12,216 nt of DNA from the NCBI GenBank assembly GCA_900757715.1, contig CAAEOZ010000293.1, positions 1 to 12,216 of the forward strand. Direction: 5' to 3'. Positions 1 to 7,486 of this stretch are shown one piece after another (positions within the stretch are counted from its first letter, which is position 1; the number at the start of each line of letters is the position of its first letter). Under the pieces are notes generated by a model. That model was not told where the DNA came from, made no database searches, and worked only from the letters and a program-made list of their open reading frames with translations. The DNA comes from an uncultured Veillonella sp. Its GTDB lineage: Bacteria > Bacillota > Negativicutes > Veillonellales > Veillonellaceae. The position numbers and the translations under genes are program-made.

Positions 1-61
1 ACTTAGTCTTAAGCTCTGTATGAACCTCTAAACCAACGACTGTTTCGTATTTACTACTCAT
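1..61 (-). CDS. gatB: Asp/Glu-tRNA amidotransferase subunit B, N-terminal fragment (runs off left edge)
   Basis: Only the first 20 codons are present, starting at the ATG at 59-61. The encoded peptide contains YETVVGLEVHTEL, the characteristic GatB N-terminus. GatB is the kinase/transamidase subunit of GatCAB: it phosphorylates the side-chain carboxylate of mischarged Glu-tRNA(Gln) or Asp-tRNA(Asn) and amidates it with ammonia channelled from GatA. The start codon overlaps the gatA stop as ATGA, which suggests translational coupling. A strong Shine-Dalgarno (GGAGGT, 68-73) lies 6 nt upstream, inside the end of gatA. The rest of the gene is outside the window, so its integrity cannot be judged. 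Confidence 0.93.
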   Translation of the reverse strand, partial: MSSKYETVVGLEVHTELKTK

Positions 62-1518
62 AGAGAAACCTCCCCAGTTGGTGCTACTAATTGACAGTCT
101 GGACGTGCTTTTTCAAAGGTGAAAGCAGCACGCAACAATGTTTCTTCACCCATTGCAGGCCCCAACAATTGTAAACCGATTGGTAAGTTACTGCTGCTCA
201 TGCCTGCTGGAATGCTGATACCTGGAATACCTGCAAGGTTGGCTGGTACTGTACAGATATCCTCTAAGTACATTGCCAATGGGTCATTTGCTTTTTCACC
301 AAATTTATAAGACGTATTAGGTGCCGTTGGTGTTAAAATTAAATCCACTTTGGAGAATGCTTCATCTAATTCATTTTTAATGAGGCGACGTACTTTTAAT
401 GCTTTCAAATAATAAGCATCATAGTAACCAGCACTCAATACATAGGTACCTAATAAGATACGGCGTTGTACTTCTGGACCAAATCCTTCAGTACGAGTTT
501 TAGTAGACATTTCTACTAAATTATCTGCTGCCACACGCATACCATAGCTTACACCATCATAACGAGCCAAGTTAGAGCTTGCCTCTGCCAATGCGATGAT
601 ATAGTATGCAGACAATGCATATTTAGAGTTAGGCAAGGAAATCTCAACGATTTCAGCACCTAATTTTTTGTATGTTTCGATAGCCTCTTCCATAGCTTTA
701 CGAACTTCACTATTGAGACCTTCGCCAAAGAATTCTTTTGGCACACCGATTTTAAGATTTTGTACATCATTTACAAGAGCTGTAGTGTAATCTACACGAG
801 CACCTGGAATCGAAGTGGAATCTTTTGCATCATAACAAGAAATAGCATTCAATACCAATGCAGCATCTGTTACATCACGTGTAATAGGGCCGATTTGGTC
901 CAAAGAAGATGCAAAGGCAATGAGGCCATAACGAGATACGTTACCATAGGTTGGCTTCAAGCCTACTACGCCACAGAAAGACGCTGGTTGACGGATGGAA
1001 CCACCTGTATCAGAACCAAGAGCCCAAATAGCAGAACCACTAGAAACAGCAGCTGCACTACCACCAGAGGAACCACCAGGTACACAGTCTATATTCCAAG
1101 GGTTAGAAGTTTTTGCTAATGCGGAGTTTTCTGTAGAACCGCCCATAGCAAATTCGTCCATATTAAGTTTACCAAGACTAATATAATGATTATCTTGTAA
1201 ACGTTCGATAACAGACGCATTGTATGGAGGCACAAAGTTCTCTAACATTTTAGACGCACAAGTTGCAGGTTCGTCTTTGATACAAATATTATCTTTAATC
1301 GCTCCAGGAATACCAGCTAATGGAGAAATGGCTTCACCTTTGGCAATCGCTTCGTCTACAGCCTTAGCTGTAGCTAAAGCACGGTCATGAGAATCGGATA
1401 AGTACGCATGTACAGTTGGTTCCACTTTAGCTTTATGAGCAATAACAGCATTCGTCAATTCAACGGCGCTGATTTCTTTATTCACAAGTTTCTTGTGTAA
1501 TTCATGAATTGTCGGCAC
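58..1518 (-). CDS. gatA: Asp/Glu-tRNA amidotransferase subunit A (glutamine amidohydrolase)
   Basis: A 486-residue protein, the usual GatA length (about 485). It belongs to the amidase-signature family and hydrolyses glutamine to supply ammonia to GatB in the cytoplasmic GatCAB complex. The Ser-cisSer-Lys triad is visible: Lys75 in GAIKDN, Ser150 in PGGSSGGSAAAV and Ser174 in SDTGGSIRQPAS. These are each offset by four from the K79/S154/S178 triad known for Staphylococcus aureus GatA. The start is GTG at 1516-1518, fixed by a very strong Shine-Dalgarno (AGGAGGT, 1525-1531) 6 nt upstream; that site overlaps the gatC stop codon, so translation is probably coupled. The stop TGA overlaps the gatB ATG. 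The gene is intact with no missing motif. GatCAB implies that at least one of Gln-tRNA or Asn-tRNA is made indirectly here. Confidence 0.97.
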   Translation of the reverse strand: MPTIHELHKKLVNKEISAVELTNAVIAHKAKVEPTVHAYLSDSHDRALATAKAVDEAIAKGEAISPLAGIPGAIKDNICIKDEPATCASKMLENFVPPYNASVIERLQDNHYISLGKLNMDEFAMGGSTENSALAKTSNPWNIDCVPGGSSGGSAAAVSSGSAIWALGSDTGGSIRQPASFCGVVGLKPTYGNVSRYGLIAFASSLDQIGPITRDVTDAALVLNAISCYDAKDSTSIPGARVDYTTALVNDVQNLKIGVPKEFFGEGLNSEVRKAMEEAIETYKKLGAEIVEISLPNSKYALSAYYIIALAEASSNLARYDGVSYGMRVAADNLVEMSTKTRTEGFGPEVQRRILLGTYVLSAGYYDAYYLKALKVRRLIKNELDEAFSKVDLILTPTAPNTSYKFGEKANDPLAMYLEDICTVPANLAGIPGISIPAGMSSSNLPIGLQLLGPAMGEETLLRAAFTFEKARPDCQLVAPTGEVSL

Positions 1519-1524
1519 AGTGAA

Positions 1525-1531
1525 ACCTCCT
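1525..1531 (-). promoter_or_regulatory. gatA ribosome binding site overlapping gatC stop
   Basis: AGGAGGT on the minus strand, 6 nt before the gatA GTG codon. It shares bases with the gatC TAG stop (1530-1532). The strong match is what identifies the non-ATG start, and the overlap suggests that ribosomes ending gatC re-initiate on gatA. Confidence 0.8.
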
Positions 1532-1820
1532 ATTCTTGTACAACACGAGGTACTTTAAAGTACCCATCTTCTGCTTCTGGAGCATTGGATAAAGCTAAAT
1601 CATGATTGAGGGATGGTTTAGTTTCATCCTCTCTGAATACATTTTGTAATGGTACAGCATGAGCCATTGGCTCAACACCGTCAAGTTCTAATGCGTTTAG
1701 TTCAGCAACATAGGTCAAGATGTCGGACAACTCTTTTTCTACATGTGCCATATGTTCTTCCTTAACTTCCAATCGTGAAAGCAAAGCGATATTTTTTATT
1801 TCCTCTTGGCTGATTTTCAT
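1530..1820 (-). CDS. gatC: Asp/Glu-tRNA amidotransferase subunit C
   Basis: A small 96-residue protein, the usual GatC size (95-100). GatC is the belt-like subunit that wraps GatA and GatB and stabilises the complex. Visible family features are the N-terminal helix with ISQEEIKNIALLSRLEV, the middle LSDILTYVAELNALELDGVEPM segment in two overlapping parts (helix, then the DGVEPM turn), and a C-terminal DGYFKVPRVV segment that matches the typical GatC end. The start at 1818-1820 is preferred over an in-frame ATG six codons upstream (1838). The shorter form begins where GatC proteins normally begin and has AAAGGA nine bases upstream, and the longer start would sit almost at the predicted transcription start. 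The gene has its own near-consensus promoter and lies 11 nt before gatA. Confidence 0.95.
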   Translation of the reverse strand: MKISQEEIKNIALLSRLEVKEEHMAHVEKELSDILTYVAELNALELDGVEPMAHAVPLQNVFREDETKPSLNHDLALSNAPEAEDGYFKVPRVVQE

Positions 1821-1846
1821 CGGAACACATCCTTTCATAATTACTT

Positions 1847-1875
1847 ATTATAAAGCAAATAGTATATATTTTCAA
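1847..1875 (-). promoter_or_regulatory. Sigma-70-type promoter for gatCAB
   Basis: On the minus strand, -35 TTGAAA (1870-1875), a 17-nt spacer and a perfect -10 TATAAT (1847-1852). The expected transcription start is near 1840, about 20 nt before the gatC start codon. It lies in the 75-nt gap after ligA, where no terminator-like hairpin is visible. gatCAB is therefore probably transcribed both from this promoter and by read-through from pcrA-ligA. Confidence 0.75.
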
Positions 1876-1895
1876 AACATTGTAAGACTATATAT

Positions 1896-3899
1896 TTATT
1901 GGATTTCACCGAGTTCTTTTAATAGTTCTACGAACTCTTCTTGGTTCATAACACGAATGCCCAATTCATTTGCTTTAGTGAGCTTACTACCGCTATCTTC
2001 TCCAGCTACGACGAGTGTTGTCTTCTTTGAAACAGAACCAGTAACCTTGGCTCCATGAGCTTCAAGGATTTTACCGGCTTCACTGCGCCCCATAACCTCA
2101 AGCTTACCTGTGAGAACAACGATTTCGCCTTCCATTTGATTGCCTACAGCTTCTACTACATCTACGGTCATCTTAAGACCAGCTTGAGTTAAGCCTTCAA
2201 TAATAGCTACATGAGCAGGATCTTGGCGATATTCAACGATGCTATCTGCCATTGTGGGCCCGATTTCTTCAACTGCTACTAGTTCATCCTTCGTAATAGT
2301 CATGAACCGATCTATAGATTGCACCACATTAGCAATTGTAGTTGCAGCCTTTGAGCCGATTAAACGAATCCCCAATCCATATAATACACGGTCTAAACCA
2401 CGTGATTTAGAGTCATCAATAGCTTTCACCAAATTTTCTGCAGATTTTTTACCCATACGGTCCATCGTAACAAGTTGGTCTACAGTTAAATGATATAAAT
2501 CAACAACATTTGTAATTAACTTGTTGTTGATCAAATTTTCTACGATACTAGGACCAAGGCCATCGATATTCATAGCGTCACGAGAGGCAAAGTGGATAAT
2601 TTGTTCCTTTTCAATAGCTGGACAATGTTTATTCGTACATCGAACTGCCGCTTCTCCTTCACGACGAACTGCAGGAGATTCACATACAGGACATGTATTA
2701 GGAATTGTAAAAGGAATTTCGGAGCCATTTCGCTTTTCAGGAACAACACGGATAACTTCTGGAATGATTTCCGCCGCCTTGTGAATGATAACGTGGTCAC
2801 CAATACGGATGTCTTTTTCATTGATGAAATCTTGGTTGTGTAATGTGACACGGCTTACGTTTGTGCCAGATACAAATACGGATTCAAGCTCACCAGTAGG
2901 TGTTAGAACACCTGTACGGCCTACATTAATTGTAATATCTTTTAGGATTGTTTCCACTTCTTCCGGTGGATACTTGTACGCAGTGGCCCATTTAGGATCC
3001 TTTGCAGTGCTACCAAGAACCTCTTGATCATCAAAGCTATTTACCTTAATAACCATTCCATCTGTATCATATGGAAGTTCATGGCGTTTATCCCCCCAAT
3101 AATTAATGGCTTCAATTATTTCATCAATTGTTTTACATACACGATAATGAGGATTTACAGAGAACTTAAAGTTCTCTAAGTTCTTAAGCAATTCCTCTTG
3201 ACTATGAATATTGGCTCCCACTTCAGAACCTATAGCATATGCGAAAAACGCTAGATTCCGGTTAGCAGTAATAGCTGGGTCTTGTTGCCTTAAAGAGCCT
3301 GCTGCAGCATTGCGAGGATTTACGAAGGTCGGAAGACCTTCTTCATCACGTTCTTCGTTGATACGTTTAAATTCGCTATGAGGCATATAGGCTTCACCAC
3401 GAACTTCGATAAACTCTGGCGCATTATCTAAAAATAATGGAATGGATTTAATGGTACGTACATTAGCTGTTACGTCTTCACCAACGCGACCATCACCACG
3501 TGTAACGGCACGAACAAACATACCATTTTCATAATGTAAATTAACCGCTAAGCCATCAATTTTAAGTTCTACAACATACGCAGATGGCTTATGACCAAGT
3601 TCCTTTTCTACACGATTTCCAAAAGCTCGTACTTCATCAGCATTGAATACATTGGAAAGACTCAACATAGGACGACCGTGAACGACCTTTTCAAAGGAGC
3701 CTTCTACCTTCATACCGACCCGTTGTGTTGGAGAAGATGGCACAATATATTCAGGATGAGCTGTTTCTAAATCCACAAGCTCACGATATTTTTTATCATA
3801 TTCAAAGTCGCTCATAGTAGGAGCATCTTTTACGTAGTATAAATACTGCGCATGAGTAAGTTCCTGTTGCAACTCTTTAATTCTATCTTTCGGATTCAT
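1896..3899 (-). CDS. ligA: NAD+-dependent DNA ligase LigA
   Basis: A 667-residue protein, full length for bacterial LigA (about 670). It seals 5'-phosphate/3'-OH nicks using NAD+ as adenylate donor, in Okazaki-fragment joining and excision repair. Domains in order: N-terminal Ia NMN-binding region (about 1-65, with YYVKDAPTMSDFEYD), adenylation domain with nucleophile Lys113 in ELKIDGLAVN, OB fold (about 315-400, with INVGRTGVLTP), four-Cys zinc finger (Cys403, 406, 421, 426), helix-hairpin-helix region (about 440-560, with IDGLGP and VEEIGP), and a C-terminal BRCT domain (about 590-667, with VVLTGKL). The start at 3897-3899 is preferred to an ATG seven codons upstream, because AAAGGAT lies 7 nt before it and LigA proteins begin here. 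It follows pcrA by 81 nt without a visible terminator, so the two are probably co-transcribed. All catalytic and metal residues are intact. Confidence 0.98.
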   Translation of the reverse strand: MNPKDRIKELQQELTHAQYLYYVKDAPTMSDFEYDKKYRELVDLETAHPEYIVPSSPTQRVGMKVEGSFEKVVHGRPMLSLSNVFNADEVRAFGNRVEKELGHKPSAYVVELKIDGLAVNLHYENGMFVRAVTRGDGRVGEDVTANVRTIKSIPLFLDNAPEFIEVRGEAYMPHSEFKRINEERDEEGLPTFVNPRNAAAGSLRQQDPAITANRNLAFFAYAIGSEVGANIHSQEELLKNLENFKFSVNPHYRVCKTIDEIIEAINYWGDKRHELPYDTDGMVIKVNSFDDQEVLGSTAKDPKWATAYKYPPEEVETILKDITINVGRTGVLTPTGELESVFVSGTNVSRVTLHNQDFINEKDIRIGDHVIIHKAAEIIPEVIRVVPEKRNGSEIPFTIPNTCPVCESPAVRREGEAAVRCTNKHCPAIEKEQIIHFASRDAMNIDGLGPSIVENLINNKLITNVVDLYHLTVDQLVTMDRMGKKSAENLVKAIDDSKSRGLDRVLYGLGIRLIGSKAATTIANVVQSIDRFMTITKDELVAVEEIGPTMADSIVEYRQDPAHVAIIEGLTQAGLKMTVDVVEAVGNQMEGEIVVLTGKLEVMGRSEAGKILEAHGAKVTGSVSKKTTLVVAGEDSGSKLTKANELGIRVMNQEEFVELLKELGEIQ

Positions 3900-3980
3900 T
3901 TTATATCCTTTTATACACAAATATATTTAGTTATATGATTGTATGTGTTTTCTATTTAAATATAAACGTAATTAGACGAA

Positions 3981-6170
3981 TCATCCCTTTTTAACAGGCG
4001 CAAATTTTGCCATTACGACACGTACACCTTGTGTAGGGAACTCGATAGTCAATTTCATACCCGCCCCTTCACCAGTTACGTTGATTACTTTACCATTACC
4101 CCATTTACTATGAATAGCCGTATCGCCCACCTTCCAGTCCGCAATTACTTCATTACGAACAATTGGCTTCGTCACGGGGCGGCTAGTAACACTCATATGT
4201 AGAGGTACATGACGTTTAATATCGTCAGGCACTTTACGCTTAGCACGTAAGCCATCTACTAATTCTTCGGGAATTTCATCGATAAATCGAGATGGTAAAT
4301 AACTACTAGTACGGCCAAATACAGTTCTAGTAGTGGCATTAGAAATATATAATTCCTTTTCAGCACGCGTAATACCTACATAAGCAAGACGACGTTCCTC
4401 TTCAATTTCTTCAGGGTTCATCAAGGTACGACTATGAGGGAATAAACCTTCTTCCAAACCACATAAGAATACGATAGGAAATTCCAAACCCTTTGCAGCA
4501 TGTAATGTCATCAATGTCACTTTAGCCTCTTCTTGTTCGAAGGAGTCTACATCGTTAACAAGTGCTACTTGCTCTAAAAAGTCCTCTACAGTACCAGATG
4601 GATTTGTATCTTGGAAGTCTTTTGCCACAGATAAAAGCTCACCAATATTCTCAGCACGAGCTTGATCTTGTGGGTCTGTACTCTCTTCTAATTGTGCCAA
4701 ATAACCTGTTCTATCTAGAATAGACTCTAAGATATCGAGTACAGTTTTATCTTCCATTTCAGAAACAAGAGTAAAGATGAGAACACCGAATTCTTCTAAC
4801 TTCTCTTTAGTTTTTCCCTTGATAGAATCAATTAAGTGTAACTGCGTAAGCGTCATAAACAAAGACGTTCCTTTTTCACGAGCATAGTCTTGCAGTTTAG
4901 CAACTGTAGTGGCCCCAATACTCCGTTTTGGCACATTAATGATGCGCAATAAGCTCAAATCATCAAAGGGATTGTATAATACGCGTAAATAAGCTAAAAC
5001 GTCTTTGATTTCTTTACGATCATAGAACTTTGTGCCCCCTACCATCGTATAAGGTAAGGCCCGCTTAATGAGTGCTTCCTCAAGAACACGAGACTGAGCA
5101 TTTGTACGATATAAAATGGCCATATCCCCGTATGGAACATCGTGAATATCATGTTTCTTTGCGATTGTGTCACCGATAAAAGCTGCTTCCTCATGTTCGG
5201 ATTGAGCCGTAAAATGCTGAATTTTTGCGCCTTCTATTTTATCGGTCCAAAGATTTTTCTCTGGGCGACCTTCATTATTATCGATAACAGCATTGGCTGC
5301 ATCGAGAATAATTTTAGTTGACCGATAGTTTTGCTCCAATTTTATAGATCTGCAATTAGGATAGTCTTTTTCAAAATCTAAAATATTTTGAATATCAGCG
5401 CCACGCCAAGCGTAAATACTTTGGTCAGCATCCCCTACGACGGCGATATTCTTCCAATGTGAAGCTAATAATTTTGCCAATAAATATTGTGCATGGTTCG
5501 TATCTTGATACTCATCAATCATGACATAACGGAAACGATGACTATATTTATCAAGAACAGCCGCATTAGTCTGTAATAATTTAACGGCTACTAATAAAAG
5601 ATCATCAAAGTCTAATGCATTATTCTTGCGCAACTCACGCTCATAATACTCATAAACATCGGCAACCTTTTGTTGATAAAAGTCTCGCGCTTGTTTTCTA
5701 AAATCAGAAGCAAAGAGCAATTGATTCTTGGCATCAGATATGGCAGCAATCATAGCCCCTACAGGATAATATTTATCATCCAAATTTAACGCTTTCAATG
5801 CAGCCTTAATAACAGCTTGAGAATCGGATGTATCATAGATAGTAAAATTGCTGTTATAGCCTAAGAAACTATCTATTTCAAAACGTAAAAACTTAGCACA
5901 AAAGCTGTGGAATGTACTGAGCCAAATACGATTTGCCACATCGCCTACAAGACCTTCTACACGGCTTTTCATTTCTTTCGCCGCTTTATTGGTGAAAGTA
6001 ATGGCCAATATTTCATAAGGATTAACACCTTGTGCCAATAAATGTGCAATACGAACTGTTAAGACCTTTGTTTTACCAGATCCAGCACCGGCTAAAATCA
6101 ATAAAGGGCCTTCCGTATGCTGAACAGCTTGTTGTTGCTCTTTATTTAAACCTGTTAATAATGAATTCAT
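3981..6170 (-). CDS. pcrA: ATP-dependent DNA helicase PcrA (UvrD/Rep family, SF1A)
   Basis: A 729-residue 3'-5' DNA helicase used in nucleotide-excision repair, rolling-circle plasmid replication and stripping RecA or stalled RNA polymerase from DNA. Visible SF1A motifs: Q-motif near residue 10 (LNKEQQQAV), Walker A AGAGSGKT (27-34), motif Ia TFTNKAA (58-64), Walker B MIDEYQDT (217-224), motif III GDADQSIYAWRGA (246-258), motif IV LEQNYRS (278-284), motif V TLMTLHAAKGLEF (552-564) and motif VI with arginine finger Arg602 (AYVGITRAEK). The C-terminus (about 680-727, KVGDTAIHSKWGNGKV) is the Tudor-like RNA polymerase/nucleic-acid-binding domain typical of PcrA. The start at 6168-6170 is preferred over an ATG 17 codons upstream. 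The extra peptide there is Cys-rich and unlike PcrA, and AGGTG lies about 9 nt before the chosen ATG, although this is only a moderate Shine-Dalgarno. The pcrA-ligA order is conserved across Firmicutes. Confidence 0.97.
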   Translation of the reverse strand: MNSLLTGLNKEQQQAVQHTEGPLLILAGAGSGKTKVLTVRIAHLLAQGVNPYEILAITFTNKAAKEMKSRVEGLVGDVANRIWLSTFHSFCAKFLRFEIDSFLGYNSNFTIYDTSDSQAVIKAALKALNLDDKYYPVGAMIAAISDAKNQLLFASDFRKQARDFYQQKVADVYEYYERELRKNNALDFDDLLLVAVKLLQTNAAVLDKYSHRFRYVMIDEYQDTNHAQYLLAKLLASHWKNIAVVGDADQSIYAWRGADIQNILDFEKDYPNCRSIKLEQNYRSTKIILDAANAVIDNNEGRPEKNLWTDKIEGAKIQHFTAQSEHEEAAFIGDTIAKKHDIHDVPYGDMAILYRTNAQSRVLEEALIKRALPYTMVGGTKFYDRKEIKDVLAYLRVLYNPFDDLSLLRIINVPKRSIGATTVAKLQDYAREKGTSLFMTLTQLHLIDSIKGKTKEKLEEFGVLIFTLVSEMEDKTVLDILESILDRTGYLAQLEESTDPQDQARAENIGELLSVAKDFQDTNPSGTVEDFLEQVALVNDVDSFEQEEAKVTLMTLHAAKGLEFPIVFLCGLEEGLFPHSRTLMNPEEIEEERRLAYVGITRAEKELYISNATTRTVFGRTSSYLPSRFIDEIPEELVDGLRAKRKVPDDIKRHVPLHMSVTSRPVTKPIVRNEVIADWKVGDTAIHSKWGNGKVINVTGEGAGMKLTIEFPTQGVRVVMAKFAPVKKG

Positions 6171-6351
6171 CGGAATACACCTATTGCCCTTACATATGCA
6201 ATACAAACTCCAAATATACATAAATGATCTTTAATAATCTGTGAAATAAGTATGTATAGTTAAAAGCTAAATTATTATATGAAAATAAACACATTTATAA
6301 TAGCAATTAAAATATTCATGCAATATACTTGAAGCCCTATAAATAGAGAAG
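6171..6351 (-). promoter_or_regulatory. AT-rich leader/promoter region of pcrA
   Basis: The 219-nt gap between ppaC and pcrA holds the ppaC terminator at its far end and must contain the pcrA promoter. On the minus strand there is a perfect -10-like TATAAT at 6274-6279, but no good -35 lies 16-18 nt upstream (TATTAT at 17), so the promoter call is weak. The 8-mer TATTGCAT occurs twice on the minus strand (6318-6325 and 6196-6203). No reading frame with a convincing start or similarity was seen, and no stable GC-rich RNA fold was noticed. Confidence 0.35.
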
Positions 6352-6380
6352 AAGAACGTTGCGAGCAACGTTCTTTTTTA
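6352..6380 (-). terminator. Intrinsic terminator after ppaC
   Basis: A perfect 10-bp stem (AAGAACGTTG, 6352-6361; CAACGTTCTT, 6366-6375) with a 4-nt loop, 10-15 nt past the ppaC stop. Read on the minus strand, the stem is followed by a pyrimidine-rich TTCTTCTC rather than a clean T-run. Read on the plus strand, it is followed by six T (6374-6379). It can probably act in both directions, although no plus-strand gene was found. Confidence 0.8.
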
Positions 6381-6389
6381 GTTTGTATA

Positions 6390-7331
6390 CTATTTCATAG
6401 CACCAAGAATTGGTGGTACAATTTGTTTTTTACGAGACATAGTATTAGGTAAGAATACACCATTATCTTTTATTTCTTTTTCAAATGCTTTAGTAACTAC
6501 AGCTTCTACATCGCCACTAAACAACAATGTTGTGCTTTCATCGAGAATATTTGTAATCATGATGTAAGATGCATCGTAGTTATTAGCATTGCGAAGCGCT
6601 TCTAAGGCTTGTACTAGTTCACCTTGTTTAGCCAATACATCAGTTGTATCCATAACAGAAATTTGACCGATAGAAATAGTCTTACCTGCTTCAGAGAATT
6701 CTTTCATGTCTGTACGAACGATATCATCATTAGTTAAATCAGAAATATCTGCTCCCGCTTTCAACATATCTAGCCCATAGGACTCAATATCTACGCCAGC
6801 GATTTCAGCTAATTTATGAGCCATTTCTTTATCTGTTTCTGTACATGTTGGAGAGCGGAATAACACAGTATCAGAAATGATAGCAGATAACATCAAGCCT
6901 GCAACGCCTTTAGGAATTTCTTGATTATTCTCCATGTACAACTTAGTAATGATTGTATTAGAGCAACCTACAGGTTCTAAACGCATGAATACAGGTCCAT
7001 CAGTTTCGAAGTCACCAATGCGGTGATGATCGACAACACCACACATATTCATGGATTTATAGCCATCAATTATTTGTTTGGATTCGTTATGGTCTGTTAA
7101 ATACAAATTACCGCCTTCTGGAGCAAACTCTTCCCAATTTTTAACAACTTGAGGGTGAGCAAAGCCAAAATGGTTCAAAATATATGTTGTTTCTTTGTTA
7201 GCTTCACCTGCACAGACTGGAGTTGCTGGTGTCCCCATTTGTGTTAGTAAGTTAGCAAAGGAAATAGCAGAACAAATTGAATCAGTATCAGGGCTTTTAT
7301 GACCTGCTACATATGTTTTTACATCACTCAT
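6390..7331 (-). CDS. ppaC: Manganese-dependent inorganic pyrophosphatase (family II, DHH)
   Basis: A 313-residue cytoplasmic enzyme, close to the usual length (about 309) for the form without CBS regulatory domains. It hydrolyses pyrophosphate to two phosphates, pulling biosynthetic reactions forward. The N-terminal DHH domain shows the Mn ligands: His11, Asp15 and Asp17 in GHKSPDTDS, Asp80 in LTDHNE, His102 in VVDHHRIGDFE, and Asp154 in ISDTVLFRSPT. These match, with a small offset, the ligands known from Bacillus subtilis family II PPase. The C-terminal DHHA2 domain ends with the substrate-binding SRKKQIVPP segment (299-307). The ATG at 7329-7331 has AGAGGT 5 nt upstream. It appears monocistronic: the preceding efflux operon ends in a strong terminator, and its own hairpin follows. 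No CBS insert means no adenine-nucleotide regulation is expected. Confidence 0.97.
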   Translation of the reverse strand: MSDVKTYVAGHKSPDTDSICSAISFANLLTQMGTPATPVCAGEANKETTYILNHFGFAHPQVVKNWEEFAPEGGNLYLTDHNESKQIIDGYKSMNMCGVVDHHRIGDFETDGPVFMRLEPVGCSNTIITKLYMENNQEIPKGVAGLMLSAIISDTVLFRSPTCTETDKEMAHKLAEIAGVDIESYGLDMLKAGADISDLTNDDIVRTDMKEFSEAGKTISIGQISVMDTTDVLAKQGELVQALEALRNANNYDASYIMITNILDESTTLLFSGDVEAVVTKAFEKEIKDNGVFLPNTMSRKKQIVPPILGAMK

Positions 7332-7399
7332 AATATACCTCTTTTATATTAATTTCATACTTAATATCGACTTACGTCAATCCGATTTTTAACTATATT

Positions 7400-7408
7400 A
7401 TTATATCA
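7400..7408 (-). promoter_or_regulatory. Extended -10 promoter for ppaC
   Basis: On the minus strand, TGATATAAT (7408 to 7400) is a perfect extended -10 element (TGnTATAAT). It begins about 10 nt beyond the U-tract of the upstream terminator. The -35 position falls in that terminator and has no consensus match, as is common for extended -10 promoters. The expected start is near 7393, giving a leader of about 60 nt. A second candidate, TTGACG (7375-7380) with 17 nt to TGAAAT (7352-7357), is weaker. Confidence 0.5.
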
Positions 7409-7418
7409 TAAATCATAC

Positions 7419-7455
7419 AAAAAAACACGCCACTACTAAGTAGTGACGTGTTTTT
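7419..7455 (-). terminator. Intrinsic terminator of the acrAB-like efflux operon
   Basis: A 16-bp hairpin (arms 7421-7436 and 7440-7455, 3-nt loop) lies 31 nt after the pump stop codon, followed on the minus strand by seven T (7425 to 7419). In the minus-strand RNA the only non-Watson-Crick position is a G-U wobble. In the plus-strand RNA the same position would be a C-A mismatch. The structure is therefore best formed by transcripts of the efflux operon. Confidence 0.88.
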
Positions 7456-7486
7456 AACATTCTATAAAATTATCTAATATAAATGA

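Noticed and set aside
760..1186. Overlapping plus-strand frames opposite gatA
   Set aside because: They are antisense to the catalytic region of gatA and have a Cys/Thr/Arg-rich composition typical of reverse-complement noise.
2570..2851. A 93-codon minus-strand frame inside ligA in another phase
   Set aside because: ligA is intact through this stretch, including OB-fold and zinc-finger residues, so this is neither a frameshift remnant nor a separate gene.
3900..3980. A separate promoter for ligA in the 81-nt gap after pcrA
   Set aside because: TACAAT and TATAAC-like words are present but none has a usable -35 at 16-18 nt, and TATAAA near 3910 lies too close to the ribosome site. Co-transcription with pcrA is simpler.
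7352..7380. TTGACG-17-TGAAAT as the main ppaC promoter
   Set aside because: The -35 is good but the -10 matches only four of six bases. The upstream extended -10 TGnTATAAT is perfect, so this was kept only as an alternative.
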